A DNA stretch of 51,249 nucleotides from the NCBI GenBank assembly GCA_029561465.1, contig JAKQIZ010000086.1:1-51249 (forward strand). The letters run 5' to 3'. The notes below the pieces were generated by a model. That model worked only from the letters and a program-made list of their open reading frames with translations. It ran no database searches and was not told where the DNA came from. Made by a program: the position numbers and the translations under genes. Positions within the stretch are counted from its first letter, which is position 1. Each line of letters begins with the position of its first letter. Below are positions 34,145-41,758 of the stretch, one piece after another. This stretch comes from Deltaproteobacteria bacterium (GTDB lineage Bacteria > Desulfobacterota > Syntrophia > Syntrophales > UBA8958).

Positions 34145-35668
34145 TCAGGAAGCCTTTTGGAGCCGGATATAGAAGATGCTCCCCTGTCCGGGCAGGGACT
34201 TGACCCGGATATGGCCGCCGTGGCTCCTGATGATCCGCTGGCAGATGGCCAATCCCAGGCCGACTCCCCGCTCCTTGGTGGTGAAAAAAGGTTTGAAGAC
34301 ATTTCTTAGCTCTTCCTTCTTGATCCCTTTGCCGGTGTCGCGGATGGAGATGCCCACCGCCTCTCCCAGGTCGCTGTCGATCCGACGGGTGCGGAAGATG
34401 AGCTTGCCTCCTGTCGGCATGGCCTCCAGGGCATTGAAGGCGATATTCAGGATTACCTGGATGAGCTGCTCCGCGTCGATATTCATCGGGGGCAGCTCCG
34501 AACGCAGCTCCTCTTCGATGACGATCCGTTCCGTCAAGTCGTTGGCCCGGACGATGGAGATGGCTTTGGTGATCACGGCGTTCACGTCCTGGAGCTTCAG
34601 ATTGAGCTGGTAGGGTTTCGCATAGCTCAGGAACTGGTTGACGACGCTGTTGAGGCGGTTCACCTCTGCGATGATGACGTCGATCAGGCGCCGGTCCTCT
34701 TCGTTCAGCACCTCCGAACGGAGGTACTGGGCGGCCCCCTTGATGGAGCCCAGGGGATTGCGGATCTCGTGGGCCAAAACCGGGGCCATTTCCTCCAGAA
34801 GCATGCTCTTCTCTCTTTCCAGTTTCCGGTCGAAGGCATAGAGGAAATTGAAGGCGTCCTTGCTTTCCGGATAGACCCAACCGAAGATGTTTTTGAGGAC
34901 CTGCTTCAAGGGTTCGATTGAAATTACGATGAGATACGAGGCCAGGAGGATGTAGGTGAGGGACGATGAGGATGGATGCCCGAAGAGGCGGATGAAGACA
35001 TAGATGACCAGGGTGGCGCACAGGGTGAGCACGCCGGTGATCAGCGCCCGGGCCATAACCTCGTGGAGTTCCATGAGCTGGGGATGGGTGATAATCAAAA
35101 AAATCATGTACATCAGTACGGCGAGAAAGATGTTGTACAGCGGATAAAAATCGTAACCGAAAAATTTGACCACATCCAGGGTGCTGATGACGGCGGCCAT
35201 CCCGAAAGCGATGGAGAGATACAACATCCGGGTTCTCTCCGTTCCCGCCGGCCGGTTCCGGATAAAGAGAATCAGGGCACCGTAGCAGAGGGCCAAAATG
35301 GCGGCGGGATAGAGATAAATGAGCATCCGCCAATAAGGCCAGTCCGCCAGGGGGGTGAACAGGGAGATGAAAAGGGCCACGCTGGTGAACGTCGCTGTGG
35401 CGGTCCGGCGCGGAGAAAGGAGGCTCTGATCGTTGAGGAGGCGCCGTCCGAAGGACATGAGCAGCGGGGGAATGGCCATAAGGCCGCACAACTCGATCAG
35501 ATTCCAGACGTCGGAGTGAAAGTGACCGGAAAAGAAACCTCCTCCCTTGTAGAGAAAAACGGCCAGGCAAAGCCAGGCAAAAGATAGATGGGTGCGGTTC
35601 TGCCGTTTGGTAAAAAAGAGAAAAACGGCGATCGCCAGGCTGACGGTGGCTAAGGTGAAGACTTCCAT
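34145..35668 (-). CDS. Membrane sensor histidine kinase
   Basis: 507 residues. The N-terminal half (1-265) is about eight membrane helices without a large periplasmic domain, so it probably senses something in or at the membrane. A helical linker precedes the HisKA dimerisation domain with His300 in LAHEIRNPLGSI. The ATPase domain follows: N-box NIAFNALEA, G1 DTGKGI, F-box FKPFFTTKE, G2 GVGLGLAI. The design recalls NtrB/PrsK-like kinases. I chose ATG 35668 (MEVFTLATV) with GGAG six bases upstream; the 24 residues before it are not membrane-like. It is the partner of the NtrC-type regulator downstream. Confidence 0.93.
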   Translation of the reverse strand: MEVFTLATVSLAIAVFLFFTKRQNRTHLSFAWLCLAVFLYKGGGFFSGHFHSDVWNLIELCGLMAIPPLLMSFGRRLLNDQSLLSPRRTATATFTSVALFISLFTPLADWPYWRMLIYLYPAAILALCYGALILFIRNRPAGTERTRMLYLSIAFGMAAVISTLDVVKFFGYDFYPLYNIFLAVLMYMIFLIITHPQLMELHEVMARALITGVLTLCATLVIYVFIRLFGHPSSSSLTYILLASYLIVISIEPLKQVLKNIFGWVYPESKDAFNFLYAFDRKLEREKSMLLEEMAPVLAHEIRNPLGSIKGAAQYLRSEVLNEEDRRLIDVIIAEVNRLNSVVNQFLSYAKPYQLNLKLQDVNAVITKAISIVRANDLTERIVIEEELRSELPPMNIDAEQLIQVILNIAFNALEAMPTGGKLIFRTRRIDSDLGEAVGISIRDTGKGIKKEELRNVFKPFFTTKERGVGLGLAICQRIIRSHGGHIRVKSLPGQGSIFYIRLQKAS

Positions 35669-35747
35669 TGATCTCCAAGATGATATGTCCTGAATATAAA
35701 CCCGCCGCTGAAGAATAACGGGAAATGAATCTGTAGTCAAGAAAGAC

Positions 35748-35793
35748 CATAAAAAAACAGGAGCTTCCCCCCCCCTTGGAACAGCTCCTGTTT
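35748..35793 (-). terminator. Rho-independent terminator after the Lys/Ala-rich gene
   Basis: AAACAGGAGCT and AGCTCCTGTTT form a perfect 11-bp stem around a 17-base loop. On the minus strand the stem is followed by a run of T. It stands 40 bases beyond the stop at 35836 and isolates that gene from the histidine kinase gene. Confidence 0.88.
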
Positions 35794-35835
35794 ACCTCCG
35801 TTGATGACAACGGATTAGTGTCGACGGCAAAGATC

Positions 35836-36261
35836 TTAGGCCGGCTCTCCCTCCGCCGGCAGGGCATAACGGAAACAACTGGTGTTTTCATAGATCGCCG
35901 GAGAGATTATGTATCCCTCTTCGATCCGGAAGACCCGGGACTCCTGGCCCCGCATCTTGATGGCCCGTCCCTTGAGGAATACCCTGATATTCCCCTCGAT
36001 GAGGTTCGTGATGTCGAACTGACCGAAGGTGTGATACACATCGATGCTGCCGACTTCCTCGGACCGGAGATGCCAGTGGTCGTGAATCCCCGCTTCGGTT
36101 TCCTCGAAGAACGACTCGAGTTTGTCCTTCCACTTCTCCGGGAGTTCCTCCGCGGTCAGCTCGAAGACCCGATCCACGTCGTCTCTTTTTTTCGTCTTTT
36201 TGGTCGCTTTTACGGCTTTGGTCGCGGTGACCGCCTTTGCCGCCTTTATTGATTTCGCCAT
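35836..36261 (-). CDS. Unknown protein with Lys/Ala-rich N-terminal tail
   Basis: 141 residues. The first 26 are a low-complexity basic tail of KAAKAV/TATKAVKATKK repeats, resembling the tails of histone-H1-like or AlgP-type nucleic-acid-binding proteins. Residues 27-141 form a compact acidic domain (ELTAEELPEKWKDKLESFF ... IDVYHTFGQFDITNLIEGNIRVFLKG) that I do not recognise. GAGGAGG precedes the ATG and a strong terminator follows, so it is a free-standing, well-expressed-looking gene. The tail suggests DNA or RNA binding; that is a guess from composition only. Confidence 0.75.
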   Translation of the reverse strand: MAKSIKAAKAVTATKAVKATKKTKKRDDVDRVFELTAEELPEKWKDKLESFFEETEAGIHDHWHLRSEEVGSIDVYHTFGQFDITNLIEGNIRVFLKGRAIKMRGQESRVFRIEEGYIISPAIYENTSCFRYALPAEGEPA

Positions 36262-36545
36262 GATTGCCTCCTCTTTCTATTGAGTATGTCCATAGTTGTT
36301 ACTCTGTACGCTGTTGTTTATGGGCGGCCGAAGTCCTGCATGATATCTATCACAATGTATGCCAGGGCGGCTTTTTAGCCGTCAATATGTCCTATGTATA
36401 TGATGTAGTTGCATTTATTGGCAAGGAGTCTTCGGTGGGCGCAAATGGCACGGCCCCGGTGGCAGGTCATAAATGCGTAGCATCCTTCGCAGGGTGAAGA
36501 TGATTTCGCACCCACTCTGATCCGTCGTGTCAGCCAAATAAATAT
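36262..36545. other. Divergent intergenic region
   Basis: About 285 bases between two divergent genes. It must hold the promoter of the minus-strand Lys/Ala-rich gene. I see no convincing coding frame; a 69-codon minus-strand frame at 36375-36584 overlaps the methyltransferase promoter and has shadow-like composition. Confidence 0.55.
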
Positions 36546-36574
36546 TTGACGGTCCTGGAAAAAGGACCTATGCT
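36546..36574 (+). promoter_or_regulatory. Predicted promoter with inverted repeat in the spacer
   Basis: TTGACG (36546-36551), a 17-base spacer, TATGCT (36569-36574). The spacer is nearly filled by GGTCCT-GGAAAA-AGGACC (36551-36568), a perfect 6-bp inverted repeat well placed for a repressor. The methyltransferase gene starts 34 bases downstream. Confidence 0.5.
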
Positions 36575-36608
36575 TTACCGGCAATCGTCCTTAATACGGT
36601 AGGGAGTT

Positions 36609-37469
36609 ATGAACAAGGAAGCGCAGCAGGAACAAATCGCCGCGGTTTTTACCGGCGTCGATGCCCACTTGGTGACGGCGGAGCTTATCCGGTCCCATTC
36701 CACCAACCGGGAAGACATTCGGGAGGTGGCCCTGCGGGGACTGGATTTGCGACCCTGCCGGCGGATTCTCGACCTGGGCTGCGGCTTCGGATTCTTTTCC
36801 GAAGCCCTCCGGAACCGGGTGGGGCCCGGCGCCCGCCTGACCGGTCTGGACATGATCCCCGCCTACGAACGCCTCTTCCTGGATGTCTGTCGCCGCATCG
36901 GGGTCCGGGGACGCTTTATCGCCGCCCCGGTCTCGCACGTCGAAACCCTTCCCGAGCGTTCCTGGGATCTTGTCCTGTGTAGTTACGCCCTGTATTTCTT
37001 TCCCGAGATCACGGTGCGGATTGCCCGGCTCCTCGCTGCCGGGGGGATTTTCATCGCCATCACCCATGGGGAGAAGAACATGGGGGAACTGTTCACCGCC
37101 GCTAGGACCGTCCTGAAGGAACAGGGCATCATGAACCGGGAGCGCTTACCCGTGGAAGAGATCATCGGCCGCTTCTGCGCGGAAAACGGCGGAGAGCTAC
37201 TCAGGCGCTCTTTCCACCGCATCGACACTATCGACTATCCCAACACCCTGATTTTCAAACCCCATGAACTGCCTCTGCTTTTGGCCTACTTTCACTTCAA
37301 GAGCCCCTTCTTTCTCGCCGGGATCGACGCACTGCACCGGGACAGGATCATGACCACGTTTGCCGCCCATCTGGAGGACGTAACCCGGCGGCAAGAGGGT
37401 TTCACCATCTTCAAGGACGACCGCATCTTCATCTGCCGGGAGCCCCGGGACAACGCGGATGGGCCGTGA
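36609..37469 (+). CDS. SAM-dependent class I methyltransferase
   Basis: 286 residues. Motif I is ILDLGCGFGFFSEALR (~53-68), with an acidic residue ending the next strand (LTGLDMIP). Post-I elements VSHVETLPERSWDLVLCSYALYFF and a strand IFIAITHGE follow, as in small-molecule methyltransferases of the UbiE/MenG-like fold. The C-terminal 90 residues are a cap that could set substrate choice. Acceptor unknown. It precedes the NUDIX and btuF genes in one direction with short gaps, so a role in corrinoid or envelope metabolism is possible but unproven. Confidence 0.82.
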   Translation: MNKEAQQEQIAAVFTGVDAHLVTAELIRSHSTNREDIREVALRGLDLRPCRRILDLGCGFGFFSEALRNRVGPGARLTGLDMIPAYERLFLDVCRRIGVRGRFIAAPVSHVETLPERSWDLVLCSYALYFFPEITVRIARLLAAGGIFIAITHGEKNMGELFTAARTVLKEQGIMNRERLPVEEIIGRFCAENGGELLRRSFHRIDTIDYPNTLIFKPHELPLLLAYFHFKSPFFLAGIDALHRDRIMTTFAAHLEDVTRRQEGFTIFKDDRIFICREPRDNADGP

Positions 37470-37540
37470 AAACAAGGGGTGAGCCCCCGATGCTGCCCTA
37501 TGGATTCATTAAGAAATTCACATTGATATAGGAGACGCCG

Positions 37541-38551
37541 GTGAAAAGAAAGCGCCTGTACTGCCCCCATTGCGGCGGCGACATCCGCCGGGAGTGGGAG
37601 GAGGACGTGGAGAGGGATTTTTGTGCCGCCTGCCGGACCTTCTTCTATGAAAATCCCCTCCCGGTGGTGTCCGTGATTCTGCTGTCGGCGGATCGGGAGA
37701 TCCTGCTGGTTAAACGGGGTCGCCGGCCGTACCGGGGACGGTGGTGCCTGCCGACGGGGTTTGTGGAAAGCGGGGAAAGCATCGAAACGGCCGCCCTGCG
37801 GGAGCTGGCGGAGGAAACGGGACTCCGGGGGCGTGTCGCCGGTCTGGTGGATGTGGATTCGGGGCGGAACAGCTTTTACGGAGATCTGATCTTTCTGACC
37901 TTCGAGGCAGAGGCGGAGGGGGAGACGGGGCCTCCGCAATCCGGGGGCGATACCGTGGCGGCCCGCTATTTTCCCCTCGGGGGGCTTCCCCGCCTGGCCT
38001 TTCCGGCCAACAACCGGGCGGTGAAGCGTTTTGTCGCCGCCAAGGCCGACTACTGGGCCATCGTCGATTCCTTTTCCCTGGCCGCTGGCGGGGACGGCGC
38101 CACCGGCGGGCGAAACACGAATCTCCTTTCCGACCGTCTCGTTCGGGTCATCGAGGTCAATGCGGAACTCATCTCCCGCCTCTGGATCGAAGAGGTAACC
38201 ACCAGCCGCTCCACCCCCGGCTACCATCATTTCGACCGGCAACGCCTCTTCCGCCGGGTCCACACCATCCTCTCCCAGTTCGGAAAATGGCTGGGCGGGG
38301 GATATGACGACCGGGACATCCAGGCCTACTACACAGACATGGGCCGGGAACGCCGGCGGGAGGGATTCCGATTGGGAGAGATCCTGAGTGCCCTGAGCCT
38401 CATCAAGAAACACCTCTGGGAGTTTGCCCTTTCCCGGGGGATGTGGCAGAAGACCATCGACATCTACATGGCCCTGGAGTTGGACCGCCGCATCGTGATC
38501 TTCTTCGACAAGGCCTCTTTTTACACCGCCCGGGGCTATGAAGACAAATAG
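37541..38551 (+). CDS. NUDIX hydrolase with zinc ribbon and C-terminal RsbRD_N-like domain
   Basis: 336 residues in three parts. Residues 7-35 are a zinc ribbon (CPHC ... CAAC). Residues ~40-170 are a NUDIX domain with a perfect box, [23 protein letters not shown] split as G-x5-E-x7-REL-x-EE-x-G, the pyrophosphatase metal site. Residues ~195-336 are all-helical ([54 protein letters not shown]), resembling the RsbRD N-terminal sensor domain of stress-response regulators. The start is GTG with AGGAG upstream. Its end overlaps btuF by 14 bases. The substrate is not apparent; NUDIX proteins with a ribbon are often NADH or ADP-ribose pyrophosphatases. Confidence 0.82.
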   Translation: MKRKRLYCPHCGGDIRREWEEDVERDFCAACRTFFYENPLPVVSVILLSADREILLVKRGRRPYRGRWCLPTGFVESGESIETAALRELAEETGLRGRVAGLVDVDSGRNSFYGDLIFLTFEAEAEGETGPPQSGGDTVAARYFPLGGLPRLAFPANNRAVKRFVAAKADYWAIVDSFSLAAGGDGATGGRNTNLLSDRLVRVIEVNAELISRLWIEEVTTSRSTPGYHHFDRQRLFRRVHTILSQFGKWLGGGYDDRDIQAYYTDMGRERRREGFRLGEILSALSLIKKHLWEFALSRGMWQKTIDIYMALELDRRIVIFFDKASFYTARGYEDK

Positions 38552-39395
38552 GCATTTCTTTTTTAAAGCAATCATTTTCGTCCTGCTGCCGCACCTTTTG
38601 GGCGTTTCCGGGGCGGCGGCGTCCCCCCCCCGGCGGATCGTCTCCCTGGCCCCGAACATCACGGAAATCATCTTCGGTCTGGGACTGGGGGACCGGCTGG
38701 TGGGGGTGACCACCTACTGCGACTTTCCCCAGGCTGCCCGGAAAAAGCACAAGATCGGCGGTTTTTCCAACCCCTCCCTGGAGGCGATCCTGGCCCTCCG
38801 CCCCGATGCGGTAATCCTCACCGAGGACGGCAATCCCCCGGAGATCGCCCCCCGGCTGGAAAGACTGGGGATCTCCATCCATGTCTTCCGGGCCCGGAAG
38901 ATCGAGGAACTCCCCGGGGCCCTCAGGGAAATGGGACGTTTTCTCCAGGTGGAGGCCGCCGCCCGGCGGCAGGCGGCGGAAATGGAGCGCCGGCTGAAAG
39001 ATTACCGGTCGTCGGCTCGGCAGCGGCGCCGGGCCGCCAATCCAAAGGCCCTGTTCATAATCCAGCCCGAGCCCCTTATCGTGGCCGGGCCCGGCACCCC
39101 CATGGACGACGCCATGAACATCATGGGGCTGGCCAATATCGCCGATGATGTGACCGGGCGCTACCCGAAATACTCCCTGGAGGAGACCCTCCGGAGGCAA
39201 CCGCAGCTTTTGTTTATCGGCCAGGGCCCCGGGATGGAGGAAGACGTTCGGAGGCTTTCCCGACGGCTTCGGACCCTGGAAGCCGTCCGGTTGGGACGGG
39301 TTTACACGATCCGCGAAACCCTTTTCCGCCTCGGCCCCCGGGTGTTCATCGGCCTGGAGGAGATGAAGGCGGCGGTGGTGCAGAGCGGTTTGTAA
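38538..39395 (+). CDS. btuF: Cobalamin ABC transporter periplasmic binding protein
   Basis: 285 residues with a signal peptide (1-27, ending GAAAS). The BtuF plan is visible: [32 protein letters not shown] at 33-64, [20 protein letters not shown], and the C-terminal lobe [23 protein letters not shown]. It delivers vitamin B12 or related corrinoids to BtuCD. It begins inside the end of the NUDIX gene, so it is translated with that upstream unit. The cobalamin riboswitch comes after it, leaving btuF outside that control. Confidence 0.9.
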   Translation: MKTNRHFFFKAIIFVLLPHLLGVSGAAASPPRRIVSLAPNITEIIFGLGLGDRLVGVTTYCDFPQAARKKHKIGGFSNPSLEAILALRPDAVILTEDGNPPEIAPRLERLGISIHVFRARKIEELPGALREMGRFLQVEAAARRQAAEMERRLKDYRSSARQRRRAANPKALFIIQPEPLIVAGPGTPMDDAMNIMGLANIADDVTGRYPKYSLEETLRRQPQLLFIGQGPGMEEDVRRLSRRLRTLEAVRLGRVYTIRETLFRLGPRVFIGLEEMKAAVVQSGL

Positions 39396-39471
39396 AAAAC
39401 GAGGTAGTGAATTTGCCCCTTGACATAAGGAAATTCTTTCGGTAATTATCATCGCGTAAATCTTGCCAGAC

Positions 39472-39613
39472 CAGATGGGTGTGTGGAAGAGGGGTGCAAA
39501 TCCCCCGCTGCCCCGCAGCCGTAACGGGAACGAAAGCCGGAATGCCACTGTCTCCACCAGGGGACGGGAAGGCGGCGAGTAGGGCGCCCGGAGCCGGAAG
39601 ACCGGCCCATCTG
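39472..39613 (+). ncRNA. Cobalamin riboswitch controlling btuCD
   Basis: Seen elements in order: P1 closed by CAGATGGG (39472-39479) and CCCATCTG (39606-39613), a perfect 8-bp pair; GGTGCAAATCCCCCGCTGCC followed by CCGCAGCCGTAACGGG; the core GCCACTG (39544-39550); GGGAAGGCGGCGAGTAGG; and the B12-box-like GAGCCGGAAGACCGGCC. The btuC ribosome site GGGGGAGGGG begins about 9 bases after P1, so ligand binding probably hides it and blocks translation. Confidence 0.93.
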
Positions 39614-39637
39614 TTTGACCTCGGGGGAGGGGAAGCA

Positions 39638-40693
39638 TTGGGCGCGTTTTCACTGCCGACATCATATCTCGCCGTAACGCCGGCGCGGGTGGTCAGAATC
39701 TCCCTGCTGCTGTGCCTGCTTCTCGTTGCCGTGGCCCTGGCGTCCCTTTTCACCGGGACGGCCGATATCTCCATCCGGGCCACCCTCCGCGAATTCTTCC
39801 CCTGGGCCTCCTTCCTGTCCGGTGGCCTGACCGAAGCCGAAACGTCTATCATCATGTCTGTCCGCCTGCCCCGGATCATCCTGGCCGCCATTGTCGGGGC
39901 ATCCCTCTCCGTGGCGGGTGTGGTGTTTCAGGCCCTGTTGAGAAATCCCCTGGCGGACCCCTATATCCTCGGAATATCCGCTGGTTCCGCGGTGGGGGCC
40001 GTCATGGGAATTCTCCTGGGGGTGGGTGCCTGGAGCCTGGGCATTCCCGGTCTGGCCTTTCTCGGCGCCCTGGCTGCGATCCTGATCGTCTTCGGCATCG
40101 CCGGCCGGGAAAAACGCCGGGAAACCAACACCCTGCTTTTGACCGGCGTCATGGTCAACGCCTTTTTCAACGCCTTCATCCTCTTCGTCTTCACCATCAG
40201 CGACCATGTGCAACTCCAGCGGGCCCTCAACTGGATCATGGGCGATTTGAGCCTGGCGGATGAACAGGCCCTGTTTTACACCTCCGTTTTTCTCGTCCTC
40301 GGGTCGGTTTTTATCTACGCCTTCGCCCGTCCCCTGAACCTCCTCGTCACCGGCGAGGAAACGGCGCAACAGTTGGGCGTGGCCGTGGAAAAGACCAGGA
40401 TCGCCCTTTTGGCCGCCGCCGCCCTGATCACCGCCGCCGCCGTTTCCGCCAGCGGCACCATCGGCTTCGTCGGCCTCATCATCCCCCACATCCTCCGCCT
40501 CCTCGTCGGTCCGGATCACCGCCTCCTCATCCCCACCGCTTTCTTTACGGGGGGGGCCTTTCTCGTCGTCGCCGACACCCTGGCCCGGTGTCTCGTGGCG
40601 CCGGCGGAACTGCCCGTAGGGGTCATCACCGCCCTGTGTGGTGCCCCATATTTTCTGCTGTTGCTCCGCCGGAGGTTGCGGTTGACGTCATGA
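39638..40693 (+). CDS. btuC: Cobalamin ABC transporter permease
   Basis: 351-residue FecCD/BtuC-family permease with about ten helices. Signatures: VRLPRIILAAIVGASLSVAGVVFQALLRNPLADPYILGIS, the ATPase-facing loop AQQLGVAVEKTR, and SGTIGFVGLIIPHILRLLVGPDHR. The frame is open through the riboswitch, but that part is not protein-like. I chose TTG 39638, which sits 7 bases after GGAGGGG and gives the family's usual length. A later start is possible. Its stop overlaps the btuD start (ATGA). Confidence 0.92.
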   Translation: MGAFSLPTSYLAVTPARVVRISLLLCLLLVAVALASLFTGTADISIRATLREFFPWASFLSGGLTEAETSIIMSVRLPRIILAAIVGASLSVAGVVFQALLRNPLADPYILGISAGSAVGAVMGILLGVGAWSLGIPGLAFLGALAAILIVFGIAGREKRRETNTLLLTGVMVNAFFNAFILFVFTISDHVQLQRALNWIMGDLSLADEQALFYTSVFLVLGSVFIYAFARPLNLLVTGEETAQQLGVAVEKTRIALLAAAALITAAAVSASGTIGFVGLIIPHILRLLVGPDHRLLIPTAFFTGGAFLVVADTLARCLVAPAELPVGVITALCGAPYFLLLLRRRLRLTS

Positions 40694-41475
40694 CCCTCAT
40701 GAAGATCGACCAACTGGGTTTTCGTTATGGTGACCCCTGGGTCCTCCGGGGGGTTACTTTCTCCCTTGCGCAGGGGGATTTCATCGGGGTCCTCGGTCCC
40801 AACGGGTCGGGAAAATCGACGTTGCTCCGCCTGCTGGCTGGCATCCTCACGCCCCAGGAGGGAGAGGCGCTGCTGGAGGGCCGTCCCGTTCACACCATGA
40901 AAAGGCGGGATGTGGCCCGGCGCATCGCCGTCGTTCCCCAGAGCTATGAGGGGATCTTCGCCTTTTCCGCCCGGGAGGTCGTCCTCATGGGCCGGTCGCC
41001 CCATCTCCCCGCCTGGTCATTCGAGGCGCCGCATGATTTCGCGGTAGTGGAAAGGGTTATGGAACAGACGGATACTCGGGAACTGGCCGCCCGTCCCCTG
41101 GACCAGCTCAGCGGCGGGGAGCGGCAGCGGGTCCTCATCGCCCGCGCCCTGGCCCAGGAGCCCCGGCTCCTCCTCCTCGACGAGCCCACGGCCTTCCTCG
41201 ACATCCGCCATCAGGTGGAGATTCTCAACCTTATCAAGACCTTCAATAAAAAAGAAAAACTGGCGGTGGTCGCCGTCACCCACGATATCAATCTCGCCTC
41301 CCTATACTGCGACCGGATCATTCTCCTGGACCGGGGGGTGGTGCATGATGACGGGGTTCCGGAGGCGGTCCTCACGGTGGGGAATATCGAGTGTGTCTAT
41401 GGGACTCCGGTATTGACGAGCCGTCATGAACTTACGGGGCGGCCCGTCGTCGCTCCACGCACGGAGATTTGGTGA
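40690..41475 (+). CDS. btuD: Cobalamin ABC transporter ATP-binding protein
   Basis: 261-residue ATPase that powers BtuC. Walker A GPNGSGKST, Q-loop VVPQSYEGIFAFSAREVV, signature LSGGERQRVLIARA, Walker B LLLLDEPTAFLD and switch His in VTHDINLA are all present. The GIFAFSAREVVLMGRSPH stretch is characteristic of FecE/BtuD-type ATPases. ATG 40690 overlaps the btuC stop by four bases. Upstream in-frame codons lie inside btuC and are disregarded. Confidence 0.94.
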   Translation: MTLMKIDQLGFRYGDPWVLRGVTFSLAQGDFIGVLGPNGSGKSTLLRLLAGILTPQEGEALLEGRPVHTMKRRDVARRIAVVPQSYEGIFAFSAREVVLMGRSPHLPAWSFEAPHDFAVVERVMEQTDTRELAARPLDQLSGGERQRVLIARALAQEPRLLLLDEPTAFLDIRHQVEILNLIKTFNKKEKLAVVAVTHDINLASLYCDRIILLDRGVVHDDGVPEAVLTVGNIECVYGTPVLTSRHELTGRPVVAPRTEIW

Positions 41476-41564
41476 AGAACGGCCGTGCCGTTGTACCGGT
41501 GCGATGCAGCAAGTGGATATTGAGGAAGATGTAAGCATTCTCGAAGATGTAGCCACGGATATTA

Positions 41565-41718
41565 CTTCGTCGGGGGAAGGAAGCCGGTGCAAAGCCGGCG
41601 CTGCCCCGCAACTGTAAGGGGAACGAAAACCGCGGCAGACCACTGACGGCTGGAAGGGCCGCCGGGAAGGCGCGGCGAGTAGGCGTGAGCCCCGAGCCAG
41701 GAAACTTGCCTGACGAAG
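41565..41718 (+). ncRNA. Second cobalamin riboswitch, controlling btuB-tonB
   Basis: P1 is CTTCGTC (41565-41571) with GACGAAG (41712-41718). Between them: GCCGGTGCAAAGCCGGCGCTG, split as GCCGGTGC-AAA-GCCGGC; CCCCGCAACTGTAAGGGG; ACCACTG near 41640; GGGAAGGCGCGGCGAGTAGGC; and a full B12 box GAGCCAGGAAACTTGCC. It is a closer match to the consensus than the first copy and lies just upstream of the TonB-dependent receptor gene. Confidence 0.96.
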
Positions 41719-41725
41719 CGAACAT

Positions 41726-41752
41726 TTCTTTTCTCCCGCGGGGGAAGAAGGA
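41726..41752 (+). promoter_or_regulatory. Possible expression-platform hairpin before btuB
   Basis: Pyrimidine-rich TTCTTTTCTCCC faces GGGGGAAGAAGGA just before the btuB ATG. Their imperfect pairing would cover the GGAGG ribosome site, which suggests that the riboswitch acts on translation. The stem has mismatches. Confidence 0.4.
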
Positions 41753-41758
41753 GGAATC

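Noticed and set aside
36375-36584. 69-codon minus-strand frame in the divergent region
   Set aside because: It overlaps the methyltransferase promoter, lacks a ribosome site and has Arg/Cys/His-rich shadow composition.
39479-39637. Upstream extension of btuC through the riboswitch
   Set aside because: The bases are explained by conserved riboswitch elements; TTG 39638 has the ribosome site.
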